Shown here: in pieces, positions 51,034 to 60,717 of the stretch | Layout: every line of letters starts with the position of its first letter | Numbering within the stretch: the first letter of the stretch is position 1 | Origin: Persicobacter sp. CCB-QB2 | Lineage (GTDB): Bacteria; Bacteroidota; Bacteroidia; Cytophagales; Cyclobacteriaceae | Length of the DNA: 64,000 nt | Direction of reading: 5' to 3' | Assembly (NCBI RefSeq): GCF_001274635.1 | Contig: NZ_LBGV01000001.1 | Location: 2,790,001 to 2,854,000 of the forward strand | Notes under the pieces: model-generated | The model's input: the letters and a program-made list of their open reading frames with translations, nothing else | Databases searched by the model: none | Told to the model about the DNA's origin: nothing | Position numbers and translations under genes: made by a program

Positions 51034-51145
51034 TTATCAAAGGGAGAATATTTTTTTTTCATTCCATTTCGCTTATTTTTACGCCACATTACCCGCCAGG
51101 GTATTTAACAAACAATGCACAATAACCTAATTCAAAATAATAACC

Positions 51146-52122
51146 ATGAGACAAATCCAGTTTCGAGAAGCACTACGTGAGGCGATGAGCGAAGAAATGC
51201 GTCGCGATGAAACCATCTTCCTAATGGGAGAAGAGGTGGCCGAATACAATGGTGCTTATAAAGTGAGCCAGGGAATGCTGGACGAGTTTGGACCAAAACG
51301 TGTCATTGACACCCCAATTACGGAAGCAGGATTTACCGGTCTGGGGTAGGTGCTGCCATGAATGGCATCCGTCCGATTATTGAGTTCATGACTTTCAACT
51401 TCTCTTTGGTAGCAATTGACCAGATTATCAACTCTGCTGCAAAATTGAAGTCGATGTCCGGTGGACAAGTAGATGTGCCGATCGTTTTCCGTGGAGCAAC
51501 GGGTAATGCAGGTCAGTTGGCTGCTCAGCACTCGCAAAACTTCGAAAACTGGTATGCCAACACCCCTGGATTGAAAGTGGTGGTTCCTTCTAACCCAAAG
51601 GATGCTAAAGGACTTTTAAAATCTTCTATCCGTGACAATGACCCGGTGATCTTCATGGAGTCAGAATTAATGTACGGTGACAAAGGAGAGGTGCCTGAGA
51701 GCGAATACCTGATTCCAATCGGTACGGCTAATGTTGTAAAAGAAGGTACAGACATTACCTTGTGTTCTTTCGGTAAAATGATGAAGGTAGCGATTCAGGC
51801 TGCTGAAGAAATGGCGAAAGAAGGCATTAATGTAGAAGTGATTGATTTGCGCACTGTTCGTCCTATTGACTGGGCGACCATCATTACTTCTGTGAAAAAA
51901 ACCAATCGTTTGGTGGTACTGGAAGAGGCATGGCCATTGGCTTCTATCTCCTCAGAAATTGCTTTCCACGTATCCAAAAACGCTTTTGACTATTTGGACG
52001 CTCCTGTTACCCGAGTAGTTTCTGAAGACGTTCCGGTGGCTTATGCAAAATCATTATTGGAAGCGACCGTCCCTAATGTAGAAAAAACCGTTAAAGCTAT
52101 TAAGGAAGTGCTTTATCGTTAA
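51146..52122 (+). pseudogene. pdhB: pyruvate dehydrogenase E1 component subunit beta, frame disrupted
   Basis: Two frames join into one E1-beta protein of about 325 residues. The first (51146-51349) encodes [20 protein letters not shown] to [10 protein letters not shown] and stops at TAG 51347-51349; the second continues with NGIRPIIEFMTFNFSLVAID and ends at 52122. Adding one G to the GGGG run at 51343-51346 restores the expected [10 protein letters not shown]. All other motifs (thiamine-site partner FRGATGNAGQLAAQHSQNF, VVPSNPKDAKGLLKS) are intact. Sequencing or assembly error, recent inactivation or -1 recoding remain possible. The E1-alpha and E2/E3 genes are not nearby. Confidence 0.88.
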
Positions 52123-52142
52123 TAATATTTATTTTCATATAT

Positions 52143-52174
52143 AAAAGCGCACCTCTGGGTTGCGCTTTTTTTTT
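52143..52174 (+). terminator. terminator of pdhB
   Basis: AAAAGCGCACC, loop TCTG, GGTTGCGCTTTTTTTTT. Confidence 0.85.
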
Positions 52175-52217
52175 GCTTCTGATTTTATATTGCTCAACCA
52201 AATAAAAAAATTTACCA

Positions 52218-53075
52218 ATGCTCATACCCGCAGACATTGAAGTAGGGATCGCTTTGAGTGGGGGAGGCGCAAGAGGAATTGCTCATATTGGAGTATTACA
52301 AGCTCTGGAAGACTATGGGATTTTCGTAAAAAGAGTTTCAGGCACCAGTATGGGGGCCATTGTTGGTGCATTATACTGTGAAGGTATTCGCCCGATACAA
52401 ATATTAGAAATTGTGAGTGAGCGCAGGTTTATCAATATGTTTCGATGGCGGTTATTAAAGACCGGACTCCTGCCGCTGGATTATTTAGAGGAAAAGATAC
52501 TGGAGTATATTCCCCATAATTCTTTTGAAGGCTTAAAAATGCCCTTACATATCTGCGTAAGTAATTTGTCTACGGGAAATTCGAAAATTGTCTCCTCGGG
52601 ACCTCTAATGGACTGGGTAAAAGCTTCCGCCTCTATTCCGGTTTTATTCCCTCCGGTGACGATCAATAACGAGCAATTTGTAGATGGAGGCCTGACCAAT
52701 AACCTGCCGGTGGAACCTTTACTGGAACATGCCAACCGCACGATCGGCGTTCATGTAAATCACAACCTCAAAGTCCCGCAAGTTAGTGGCATCAAATCTG
52801 TGGCGGAGCGGGTGTATCGGCTCGCTATCTGGCAAACGGTGAAAGACCGGATGGATGAATGTGATCTGGTCATTGATCCTATTGATGCACGAAAATATGG
52901 TACTTTTGACTTTAATCAGGCGCAGGAACTATTCAATATAGGCTATAAAGCCACAGAGGAAGTCATGTATCACCTCACCAAAAATATTAATCTGGAAAAA
53001 CTGATTAACCTTCACCAAAGAAAAAGCCCCACCAAAGAGGAGGGGCCTAATCAAAATATGGTTCAAAGCGAATAG
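52218..53075 (+). CDS. patatin-like phospholipase
   Basis: 285 residues. The patatin signature is complete: glycine-rich oxyanion loop SGGGARGIAHIG (14-25), nucleophile S44 in GTSMG and the catalytic dyad aspartate D156 in VDGGLTNNLP. Such enzymes hydrolyse phospholipid acyl chains; the physiological substrate is unknown. It has no signal peptide. Its C-terminal codons contain the hairpin that acts as the terminator of ffh on the other strand; the two genes converge with 5 bases between stops. Confidence 0.93.
   Translation: MLIPADIEVGIALSGGGARGIAHIGVLQALEDYGIFVKRVSGTSMGAIVGALYCEGIRPIQILEIVSERRFINMFRWRLLKTGLLPLDYLEEKILEYIPHNSFEGLKMPLHICVSNLSTGNSKIVSSGPLMDWVKASASIPVLFPPVTINNEQFVDGGLTNNLPVEPLLEHANRTIGVHVNHNLKVPQVSGIKSVAERVYRLAIWQTVKDRMDECDLVIDPIDARKYGTFDFNQAQELFNIGYKATEEVMYHLTKNINLEKLINLHQRKSPTKEEGPNQNMVQSE
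53022..53050 (-). terminator. terminator of ffh, inside the end of the patatin gene
   Basis: On the minus strand AGGCCCCTC pairs with GTGGGGCT and is followed by TTTTTC. It lies within the last codons of the convergent patatin gene. Confidence 0.7.
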
Positions 53076-53080
53076 TTCAC

Positions 53081-54412
53081 TTATCTTTTCATCAAATTAC
53101 TCAATCCCATACCACGACGAGAACCCGTCAATTTATTCATGGTTTTCATCATTTTGCGCATTTCATTGAATTGCTTCAACAACTTATTCACATCCTGAAC
53201 GGTAGTCCCGGAACCTTTTGCAATTCTTCTGCGACGGCTACCGTCCAACAATTCCGGATTTTCACGCTCTTCCTTGGTCATGGAAAGAATAATGGCCTCG
53301 ATAGGCTTAAATGCATCGTCATCGATATCGATGTCCTTCATCATTTTACCTACACCCGGCAACATGCCTACCAAATCCTTCAGGTTACCCATTTTCTTAA
53401 TTTGGGCTAGCTGAGAAAGGAAATCTTCAAAGTTGAACTGGTTCTTGCGGATCTTTTGGTTGATACGCTTCGCTTCATCCTCATCAAAAGCCTGCTGCGC
53501 ACGCTCTACTAAGGAAACCACGTCACCCATACCCAAAACACGCTGGGCCATACGCTCAGGATAAAAGACATCCAAAGCATCCATTTTCTCTCCGTAAGAG
53601 ATAAACTTTATCGGTTTTTCTACAACCTTACGGATTGAAATGGCCGCACCACCACGGGTATCACCATCCAACTTGGTTAATACTACTCCGTCAAAATCCA
53701 AACGGTCGTTGAAAGTCTTGGCTGTATTTACGGCATCCTGACCGGTCATCGAATCCACAACGAACAAAGTCTCTGATGGCTGAATGGCATCTTTAACTGC
53801 TGCAATCTCATTCATCATTTGCTCATCCACCGCCAAACGACCCGCCGTATCGACAATGACCACCTTTTTATTCTGCGCTTTTGCTTCCGCAATCGCTTTT
53901 TGGGCAATCTCTACCGCGTTTTTATTCTCAGGCTCGGCATATACTTCAACACCAACCTGCTCTCCCAATACCTTCAGCTGGTCAATCGCCGCAGGGCGGT
54001 AGATATCACAGGCTGCCAGCATAACGCTCTTTCCTTCCTTCTTCAGGCGGGAAGCTAATTTACCGGTAAAAGTAGTTTTACCGGAACCTTGTAAACCGGC
54101 AATCAGGATGACCGCAGGATTTCCCTCCAACACGATATTCTCCTGCGTACCCCCCATCAGACTGGTTAACTCATCCTGAGTAATTTTCACCAACATCTGA
54201 CCTGGAGACACGGAAATCAAGATATCCTGTCCTAGGGATTTATTTTTAATTTCGTCAGTTACCTCTTTTGCTACCTTAAAGTTAACGTCGGCATCAATCA
54301 ACGCACGGCGAATTTCTTTTACCGTGGTGGCAACGTTAATCTCGGTAATACTGCCCTGACCTTTTAGGTTTTTAAAGGCCTTATCTAATTTGGTACTTAA
54401 ATTATCGAACAT
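53081..54412 (-). CDS. ffh: signal recognition particle protein Ffh (SRP54)
   Basis: 443 residues. N domain, then the G domain with P-loop GLQGSGKTT (106-114), DTAGRLAVD and TKLDGDTRGG; the M domain ends in a methionine-rich segment (RKMMKTMNKLTGSRRGMGLS). It binds signal sequences of membrane proteins emerging from ribosomes and docks with FtsY. It is monocistronic with its promoter box just upstream. Confidence 0.97.
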   Translation of the reverse strand: MFDNLSTKLDKAFKNLKGQGSITEINVATTVKEIRRALIDADVNFKVAKEVTDEIKNKSLGQDILISVSPGQMLVKITQDELTSLMGGTQENIVLEGNPAVILIAGLQGSGKTTFTGKLASRLKKEGKSVMLAACDIYRPAAIDQLKVLGEQVGVEVYAEPENKNAVEIAQKAIAEAKAQNKKVVIVDTAGRLAVDEQMMNEIAAVKDAIQPSETLFVVDSMTGQDAVNTAKTFNDRLDFDGVVLTKLDGDTRGGAAISIRKVVEKPIKFISYGEKMDALDVFYPERMAQRVLGMGDVVSLVERAQQAFDEDEAKRINQKIRKNQFNFEDFLSQLAQIKKMGNLKDLVGMLPGVGKMMKDIDIDDDAFKPIEAIILSMTKEERENPELLDGSRRRRIAKGSGTTVQDVNKLLKQFNEMRKMMKTMNKLTGSRRGMGLSNLMKR

Positions 54413-54431
54413 GGCATTCCTTCAGTTTCCG

Positions 54432-54439
54432 CAAAAATA
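54432..54439 (-). promoter_or_regulatory. -7 promoter box for ffh
   Basis: TATTTTTG on the minus strand, 19 bases before the ffh ATG. Confidence 0.6.
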
Positions 54440-54488
54440 TAAAAATTATATCGCTTTTTTATTGAACGATAGGGCTTTTGCATTCTTT

Positions 54489-54707
54489 TTAGGAACGCGA
54501 TGACCCATTAAAAAGATGATAGATATTGAAAATGGCAATAAAACTATTCACGACTACCACCGGGTAGGCCTGAATCATCACTCCATAAATCACAAAAAAA
54601 ACAGCTCCTATTGAATTAATAAGCCGCAATTTCCGTATTTCCTTAAAAGTAAAAGAAAGCGCAACGAGTGTCATTGCAATGTATCCTACCCAATCAGAAT
54701 AATTCAT
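54489..54707 (-). CDS. YgjV-like small membrane protein, downstream copy
   Basis: 72 residues with three membrane segments (about 5-18, 30-46, 48-66). The opening DWVGYIAMTLVALSFTFKEI is nearly the same as in the upstream neighbour ([16 protein letters not shown]), so the pair arose by duplication. The fold resembles the three-helix half of SemiSWEET/PQ-loop proteins, and such proteins are often mislabelled as uroporphyrinogen decarboxylase in databases because of the adjacent hemE. Function unknown. Its ATG directly follows the TAA of the upstream copy. Confidence 0.65.
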   Translation of the reverse strand: MNYSDWVGYIAMTLVALSFTFKEIRKLRLINSIGAVFFVIYGVMIQAYPVVVVNSFIAIFNIYHLFNGSSRS

Positions 54708-54953
54708 TTATGAAGAATAAGTTTCTGGATGCTGTCCCTGCTTGTAGTAAAAGCGATAAAGCTCGTAAACATTCAATGCCAAAATAATCACATTGAGTCC
54801 CACTACCGGCAAGGCCTTAATCAACAAGCCGTAAACAATAAAAATCAAGGCTGCAAAAATATTGACTTTCCGCAGGGTTACCAAATTTCGGAATGTAAAA
54901 GAAAATGCTGCCAATCCCATGGCCATATAACCTAAAAGCTCCGTCCAGTTCAT
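54708..54953 (-). CDS. YgjV-like small membrane protein, upstream copy
   Basis: 81 residues with three membrane helices and the matched residues [20 protein letters not shown] (helix 1-2 loop and helix 2). It is the first gene of the tandem pair and is divergent from hemE across 169 bases. A small-solute transport role would fit the SemiSWEET likeness but is unproven. Confidence 0.65.
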   Translation of the reverse strand: MNWTELLGYMAMGLAAFSFTFRNLVTLRKVNIFAALIFIVYGLLIKALPVVGLNVIILALNVYELYRFYYKQGQHPETYSS

Positions 54954-55090
54954 TTATCTCACTCTAAAAACACCTAAACAACTATTGCACAGCTGTTTTC
55001 AAAAATCAATCCAAAAACACACCTACCCTTTACCTATTTTTACTTTAGAAAAATTAAGTGGGGAACCTCTTAAAAAACAGCAAATAACTC

Positions 55091-55098
55091 TAAATTTG
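55091..55098 (+). promoter_or_regulatory. -7 promoter box for hemE
   Basis: TAAATTTG, exact consensus, 24 bases before ATG 55123. It lies inside the over-long open frame from 54985, which argues for the later start. Confidence 0.65.
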
Positions 55099-55122
55099 CG
55101 ATCGAAAATTTCTGAAATAGCT

Positions 55123-56163
55123 ATGGAACTTAAAAATGACCTCATCCTACGAGCTGCACGTGGGGAAAAAACGGAAAGAACGCCTGTATGGCTAATGCGT
55201 CAGGCTGGAAGAATTTTACCGGAATACCGTGCGGTAAGAAGTAGCGTCAGCGGTTTTATTGAGCTGGCTCAAACACCTGAATTGGCAGCAGAAGTTACCA
55301 TTCAGCCCGTTGACCTTTTAGGGGTGGATGCCGCCATTATCTTTTCAGATATTTTGGTTGTTCCTGAAGCCATGGGACTGCCTTACAAAATGGTAGAGAA
55401 AAAGGGGCCATGGTTCCCGGAGACTGTTAAAAGTGCTGCCGACCTCAAAAAATTAAGCGTGGCAGATGTGGAGTCAGATTTAGGATATGTATTAGAAGCC
55501 ATAAAAATCACCAAAAAGGAGTTGAACGGCCGCGTTCCTCTAATTGGTTTCGCTGGTGCTCCCTGGACGATTTTTTGTTATATGATTGAAGGACACGGCT
55601 CTAAAACTTTCTCCAATGCGAGAAAAATTTTATATACCGATCCTCAGATGGCGCAGCAGTTATTGCAGATGATCACTGACACCACCATCACTTACCTAAA
55701 AGCACAAATTGCCGCCGGAGCTGACATGGTGCAAGTCTTTGATTCCTGGGCAGGAATCTTACCTGACGATCACTATGAAACTTTCGCCTTGTCATACATC
55801 CGTCAAATCTGTGATGCCATCACGGAAGTGCCCATCACTGTATTTGCCAAAGGAGCTTATGGAGCGAGAAAAGCCATTGGGCAATTAAACTGCAACACTG
55901 TTGGCCTGGACTGGAATATGGACATTCAGGAGAGTCGCCAATTAATTGGAGCTAATAAAACCCTTCAGGGAAATCTGGATCCTGCCGTACTATATGCTGA
56001 TTTTGCCACTGTGGAGGCTAAAACCAAGACCATGCTGGATACTTTTGGCCCTGACCGACACATTGCGAATCTCGGACACGGCGTTTATCCGGACATTGAT
56101 CCGGAAAAAGTGAAGTGTTTTATTGAGACCGTAAAAAGCTACAGCCCAGGCCTGAGAAAATAA
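55123..56163 (+). CDS. hemE: uroporphyrinogen decarboxylase
   Basis: 346 residues from ATG 55123 ([20 protein letters not shown]); the extra 46 codons of the open frame contain the promoter. It decarboxylates uroporphyrinogen III to coproporphyrinogen III. Signature sequences: [46 protein letters not shown] and the C-terminal [19 protein letters not shown]. It completes the heme set with hemB. A GC hairpin at 56268 follows the gene. Confidence 0.97.
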   Translation: MELKNDLILRAARGEKTERTPVWLMRQAGRILPEYRAVRSSVSGFIELAQTPELAAEVTIQPVDLLGVDAAIIFSDILVVPEAMGLPYKMVEKKGPWFPETVKSAADLKKLSVADVESDLGYVLEAIKITKKELNGRVPLIGFAGAPWTIFCYMIEGHGSKTFSNARKILYTDPQMAQQLLQMITDTTITYLKAQIAAGADMVQVFDSWAGILPDDHYETFALSYIRQICDAITEVPITVFAKGAYGARKAIGQLNCNTVGLDWNMDIQESRQLIGANKTLQGNLDPAVLYADFATVEAKTKTMLDTFGPDRHIANLGHGVYPDIDPEKVKCFIETVKSYSPGLRK

Positions 56164-56267
56164 ATTAATTTTTTTTCAAAAAGGAGGGTTACCTGTCTTT
56201 GGCATTTAGTATATACAAATGCATAAGCAATTTAAGTAGCACAAAATTTATACACCTGTTTTTGATT

Positions 56268-56299
56268 GAACCCCGGCCTTGTCCGGGGTTCATTCTTTC
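56268..56299 (+). terminator. terminator downstream of hemE
   Basis: GAACCCCGGCC, loop TTG, TCCGGGGTTC, then ATTCTTTCT. It lies about 105 bases after the hemE stop. Confidence 0.65.
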
Positions 56300-56539
56300 T
56301 AAAGGATTTATTTCTTACATCCGCTCCTATTCCTCAGCTTTTAGGCCACACTTATTCCTCCCCCTCTCAAGACAACAAAGCCACCATCTTTTACGTCGGG
56401 CAAAAAAATATGCGCCCTGACTAAGCCCCTCTTCCCTTTCTTTATAATAATACCGGCTACTACTGGCCACAATTCCTTCAATTTTCCTGTCATGCAACAA
56501 ATGGAGGAAGCATGCAGCATTCGGATGGTGAATGAATAT

Positions 56540-56761
56540 TACACCCGGATTATTTATGCTTAAATCCTCGTTTAGCTGTAAGTCGGAAAAAATGATGGAA
56601 TAGTTTCCTATTTCGAGTTTTTTCCCACGAAACAGATGAATGAGGAGAAAGCAAGCCTGCCCGAATTTGGGCTATTATAAATCAAAAAAAATAATTATAA
56701 TAAACTGAAATTAAATTACTTGCGATCATTTAATAAATATGGCGGTGAATAATTCGGGTTA
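56540..56761 (+). repeat. 220-bp TIR repeat, copy 10
   Basis: 222 bp, TACACCCGGATTATTTATGC to GAATAATTCGGGTTA, with GCCCGAATTTGGGC in the centre. A short, weaker stretch in opposite orientation at 56470-56540 may be an older remnant. Confidence 0.92.
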
Positions 56762-56786
56762 CAGGGCAGCAGGTCAGAAATTTCCA

Positions 56787-56818
56787 AAAAAAAAGCCCAC
56801 CATCCGGTGAGCCTTTTC
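56787..56818 (-). terminator. terminator of the DUF2723 gene
   Basis: On the minus strand GGCTCACCGG, loop, TGGTGGGCTTTTTTTTT, directly after the stop. Confidence 0.8.
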
Positions 56819-56834
56819 TTCAATTATTTATTTT

Positions 56835-59807
56835 TTATCCGCCGAAGCGAGCGTAATGGTGTCTTAATTTCTCATCCATTTCCACCGCCAAGGCATCTTC
56901 CTTTTCGGTCTTCAGAATTCTCACAAACTCTCCCAACACCATCATGGACATCTGGGTGCTGCGGTCCAAACCTCCGGCAATGCGCTCATTATAGTCCAGG
57001 TTTTCGATTGCCCGATCTCCCATCACTTTGATAATTTCCATCGCTTTTGCTTTTTCATTCACTGCCAACAGGAATCTAACCATTCGCATGGAAGTATAAT
57101 CATAAGGCACCGCCTCATCCGGAATACGCTCCAAGGTGGCATTCATCACTTCCTTAGCGCGCTCATCATCTCCCTCTTCCAACAAGGCCAGGATCAGACT
57201 ATTAATATTCGAACGGGTATTAAGCACAAAGTTACGGTAGTTCTCATCATAATACACTTTCGGGTCATCCAGACTACGGTAAGCAAATTTATTCATCACG
57301 TTATCGTACATGGTTTCAGTATCCACCAAGTACTCCCCTGATTGCTGTTGCCCTGGGAAATCAATCGGTAATAATCGATAAACATTACCTTCTTGCGCCA
57401 CATGGTGGGACAAATCAATTCCAATAGAGGAAAGCGATGTATTATTGAAATAGATCGGACGCTCCCAATTATTATTAGTAATCAGATCAATCAGCATAAT
57501 AGTGTTTTTCTCCAAGCCGTTTCCTTTCAGAGACCACACCAATTTATCCGTAACATAAGGCTTCAACTTATCCGGCACCAAATTACTGTTCAACACCTCA
57601 GAGGTATCCACATCAAAATACATAGATTTGGAAGGAACAACACTCATTACCCCGCCACTACGAGTAGGGAATTGTAGCTGATTAGATCCCTTGCGTAATA
57701 AACTGATGTATTGCTTGGCATTGATCGCCGCGCCTTTTTTCACAGAAGGCAACTCCTGATAAACCGCATAATCATTCGGCCCACCCTGACGGTAATGTTC
57801 CTTTTCAAAAGTAAAAGGTAGTTCTTCCGACTCATAAGCTTTACGCTTCATTTGGTCAATGTACCAATCCGTATTAAAGTAAGATAATACGATTACCCGC
57901 ACATCGGTACGGAAATTCTCTACTTCCTGAACATACCACAATGGGAAAGTATCATTATCCCCGCCGGTGAAAATAATGGCATTCGGTGCCAAGCCTGCCA
58001 GAAAATTACGGGCAGAATCCACGGAGAAGTAACGATTCGAACGATCATGATCATCCCAGTTTTGTTGTGCCATAATAGCCGGCGCCACCAGGCAAAGTGC
58101 GGTTGCCAAAGCCGGAGTGGCAACACCTTTGGTAAACTTGCCTAATAATTCGGCAATGGCAAATACCCCGATTCCACACCACATGGCAAATACATAGAAA
58201 GCCCCTACATATATATAGTCTCGTTCACGTGGCTCAATAGGAGGTGAGTTCAGGAACATCACCAAAGCCAGGCCGGTGATCAGGAACAAAATCAATAAGA
58301 AAAAGAAGGTCTTCGGGTCTTTATTAAAATTAAAGAACACCCCAAATAGCCCCAGAATCAGCGGCAACATGAAGTAGACATTGTGCGCCTTGTTATCCTT
58401 AATCGTAGAAGGTAAATCTTTAAAAGCATCTGTAATCCCTACCCAGCTCGCTCCCTGAATATCACTTTCTCGTCCGGAGAAGTTCCACATAAAATAACGC
58501 ATGAACATCGTCCCGATCTGATGCGAGAAGAAGAAGCTCAGGTTATCACTGAAAGTAGGCTGCTCTCCCGGACGTAAGCCCAGCATATTCTGATACTCTT
58601 GTACGTGGCGCGGGCTATTGCTCCATATTCTTGGGAAAAGCGTTTTGCGTTTATCGTCAAATTGATATTCAATTTTATGATCTGCAATTTCATACTTATC
58701 CTTTCCTTTCACATAAACCGGCGCACCCACTTCGGTCCCCACTACCTCGGCATCAAAGTACTGCCCATAACCCAAAGGACGGGTACCGTACTGCTCACGC
58801 TTCAGGTAAGAAACGAAAGATACAATGTTATTCGGGTCGTTCTCATCAATCGGAGGATTGTAATTGGAACGAATCGGGATGATACTGAAAGAAGAATAAC
58901 CAATCAGAATAAATACAAACCCTAACAGGAAAGTATTCAGAATGGGCTTCTGCATTTTCTGAGAGTAATAAACCCCGTAAATCAATGCCCCTAAAAAAGC
59001 AACAATAAAGCTCACAATTCCGGAACCGAAAGGCAGGCTCAAAGTATTAACGAAGAATAATTCAAAATCCCCGGCCCAGGTAGGTAGTCCAGGAATAATA
59101 ATATCGTTAATAAATAACAGAATGACAGAACTCACCGCCAGCGTTATGAAAACCCCTTTGATGGTCGCCTCTTCATACTTTTTAAAATAATAAATCAACC
59201 CTAAAGCCGGAATGGTCAACAAGTTCAGCAAGTGAACCCCGATAGAAAGCCCCATTACATAGGCAATCATAATTAACCACCTTAAGGAAGCGGACTCATC
59301 CTCAATGAATTCCCATTTCAACATCATCCAAACTACGGCCGCAGTAAATAAGGAAGACATTGCATATACCTCCGCCTCAACAGCAGAAAACCAGAAAGAA
59401 TCAGAGAAAGTATAAATCAAGGATCCCACAGCAGCGCCACCCATTATGAGTACCGTTTGCTCCAGCGAGGCTTTTGCGCGATCAACCTTCAAAATTTTCA
59501 GCCCCAACATCGTCAAACTCCAGAATAGGAATAGAATGGTAAATCCAGAGCAAAGTACCGAAGAAATATTAATCCAATAGGCAATTCGAAGCGGATCTCC
59601 CATCGCAAGGAAAGAGAACATCCGGTTGATCAACATAAAAAATGGTGCCCCCGGAGGGTGAGAGACCTCCAACTTGTAAGAGGTGGCAATGAACTCCCCG
59701 CAATCCCAAAAACTGGCGGTCGGTTCCACTGTCAGCCAATACACCAAGGTGGCAATTCCAAAAATGATCCAACCGGTGTAATTATTAATTTTACTGTAAT
59801 TAAACAT
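56835..59807 (-). CDS. DUF2723 family membrane protein (PMT-fold, glycosyltransferase-like)
   Basis: 990 residues. The N-terminus TVEPTASFWDCGEFIATSYK and the following EVSHPPGAPFFMLINRMFS carry the conserved DCGE and HPPG patterns of DUF2723. About 12-13 membrane segments precede a soluble C-terminal region from about residue 575. The fold relates to protein O-mannosyltransferase-type GT-C enzymes, so transfer of sugars from a polyprenyl donor to proteins is plausible. It is monocistronic. Confidence 0.85.
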   Translation of the reverse strand: MFNYSKINNYTGWIIFGIATLVYWLTVEPTASFWDCGEFIATSYKLEVSHPPGAPFFMLINRMFSFLAMGDPLRIAYWINISSVLCSGFTILFLFWSLTMLGLKILKVDRAKASLEQTVLIMGGAAVGSLIYTFSDSFWFSAVEAEVYAMSSLFTAAVVWMMLKWEFIEDESASLRWLIMIAYVMGLSIGVHLLNLLTIPALGLIYYFKKYEEATIKGVFITLAVSSVILLFINDIIIPGLPTWAGDFELFFVNTLSLPFGSGIVSFIVAFLGALIYGVYYSQKMQKPILNTFLLGFVFILIGYSSFSIIPIRSNYNPPIDENDPNNIVSFVSYLKREQYGTRPLGYGQYFDAEVVGTEVGAPVYVKGKDKYEIADHKIEYQFDDKRKTLFPRIWSNSPRHVQEYQNMLGLRPGEQPTFSDNLSFFFSHQIGTMFMRYFMWNFSGRESDIQGASWVGITDAFKDLPSTIKDNKAHNVYFMLPLILGLFGVFFNFNKDPKTFFFLLILFLITGLALVMFLNSPPIEPRERDYIYVGAFYVFAMWCGIGVFAIAELLGKFTKGVATPALATALCLVAPAIMAQQNWDDHDRSNRYFSVDSARNFLAGLAPNAIIFTGGDNDTFPLWYVQEVENFRTDVRVIVLSYFNTDWYIDQMKRKAYESEELPFTFEKEHYRQGGPNDYAVYQELPSVKKGAAINAKQYISLLRKGSNQLQFPTRSGGVMSVVPSKSMYFDVDTSEVLNSNLVPDKLKPYVTDKLVWSLKGNGLEKNTIMLIDLITNNNWERPIYFNNTSLSSIGIDLSHHVAQEGNVYRLLPIDFPGQQQSGEYLVDTETMYDNVMNKFAYRSLDDPKVYYDENYRNFVLNTRSNINSLILALLEEGDDERAKEVMNATLERIPDEAVPYDYTSMRMVRFLLAVNEKAKAMEIIKVMGDRAIENLDYNERIAGGLDRSTQMSMMVLGEFVRILKTEKEDALAVEMDEKLRHHYARFGG

Positions 59808-60165
59808 TTAATGTAAGGTTATCTTGATAACAAGAATTATTGCATACAATTTTTCAAGGGTTGAAAATAGGAACTCTTCTGCAAATAATAGCCGATCGCG
59901 GCTTAAAATTTAATAAGAGCATTTCAATATGCCCTAAAGAACCCCGCTTATGAACGCCATAAGCTTTCCTCTACAGTACACCCTTAATAGCAGAAGGATC
60001 AAAAAACAACAAAAAATTATTACGCCACTTCATTTATTAACTAATAAAGAATTAGTTAAACTAAACCACTTCGAGAATTATTCGTGAAGAAAATAGAAGG
60101 TGCTAAGCAAGCATCCCCCTATTACCTTTCCCGATTTCGGTTTTCCCTACAATCAAAAATACACT
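59808..60165. other. intergenic region with a 23-base palindrome
   Basis: No gene is seen. TTAACTAAT (60037-60045) and ATTAGTTAA (60051-60059) form a perfect 9-bp inverted repeat with a 5-base loop about 107 bases before the lipoprotein ATG. This is a possible operator or a weak terminator; I see no T tract. Confidence 0.3.
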
Positions 60166-60630
60166 ATGAAAAATCTACATTTTCTGTTCATCTTTTTGGT
60201 CATTTTTGCCGCCTCCTGCTCTGATGATGACAATGGAGATACCTCCGTACCTTCTGCTGCCGGAGACTGGTACCTTTCCGGAATTAATGGAGAAGCTGTT
60301 CCGGCAGGTACTGGTGGGCTGATCTCAATTCCTGTTGAAATTGATGGAGACTCACTCGACTTACTGCTGGGCGATAAGGATGACCGGACCGTAATCCTGG
60401 ACGAGGATAACAAAATATACCCTAAAGATATTAGTGTAGCCATTGGCAGCTGGATGCAAGACAATGGAAATATTACCATCACCATTGATTCTTTAGAACA
60501 ATACAGTGGTACCACTGATGGCACTTCAGTCATTACCCTTCAGGTTTCTGACTTAATCATTGAATTACCCGATGGATCCCAATTCCCCGAAGTGAATTTC
60601 CGAGGAGATGCCATTTGGTCAAAACCATAA
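60166..60630 (+). CDS. small lipoprotein of unknown function
   Basis: 154 residues from ATG 60166 (MKNLHFLFIFLVIFAASC); an upstream GTG at 60100 gives no leader. Lipid cysteine C18 is followed by SDDDNGD, an acidic surface-export tag. The mature part is beta-rich (GTGGLISIPVEIDGDSLDLL, NITITIDSLEQYSG) and ends with the FRGDAIWSKP segment, consistent with a small lipocalin-like or META-type barrel. No enzyme motif. A terminator follows. Confidence 0.65.
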   Translation: MKNLHFLFIFLVIFAASCSDDDNGDTSVPSAAGDWYLSGINGEAVPAGTGGLISIPVEIDGDSLDLLLGDKDDRTVILDEDNKIYPKDISVAIGSWMQDNGNITITIDSLEQYSGTTDGTSVITLQVSDLIIELPDGSQFPEVNFRGDAIWSKP

Positions 60631-60650
60631 AACATTTCTTCCCCCAACCC

Positions 60651-60679
60651 AAAAAGAGAGCTTCGGCTCTTTTTTTTTG
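60651..60679 (+). terminator. terminator of the small lipoprotein gene
   Basis: AAAAAGAGAGC, loop TTCG, GCTCTTTTTTTTT: short stem, strong T tract. Confidence 0.75.
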
Positions 60680-60717
60680 CCTTTTCAATGCTGCCCCACT
60701 TTTCTCCTGGCTCATTT

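Noticed and set aside
51146..51349. Programmed -1 frameshift in pdhB as a regulatory system
   Set aside because: No canonical slippery heptamer or downstream stimulatory structure was found; indel error or mutation is simpler, so it is reported only as a disrupted frame.
54985..55122. Longer start of hemE
   Set aside because: The extra 46 codons contain the consensus promoter box at 55091 and do not look like HemE.
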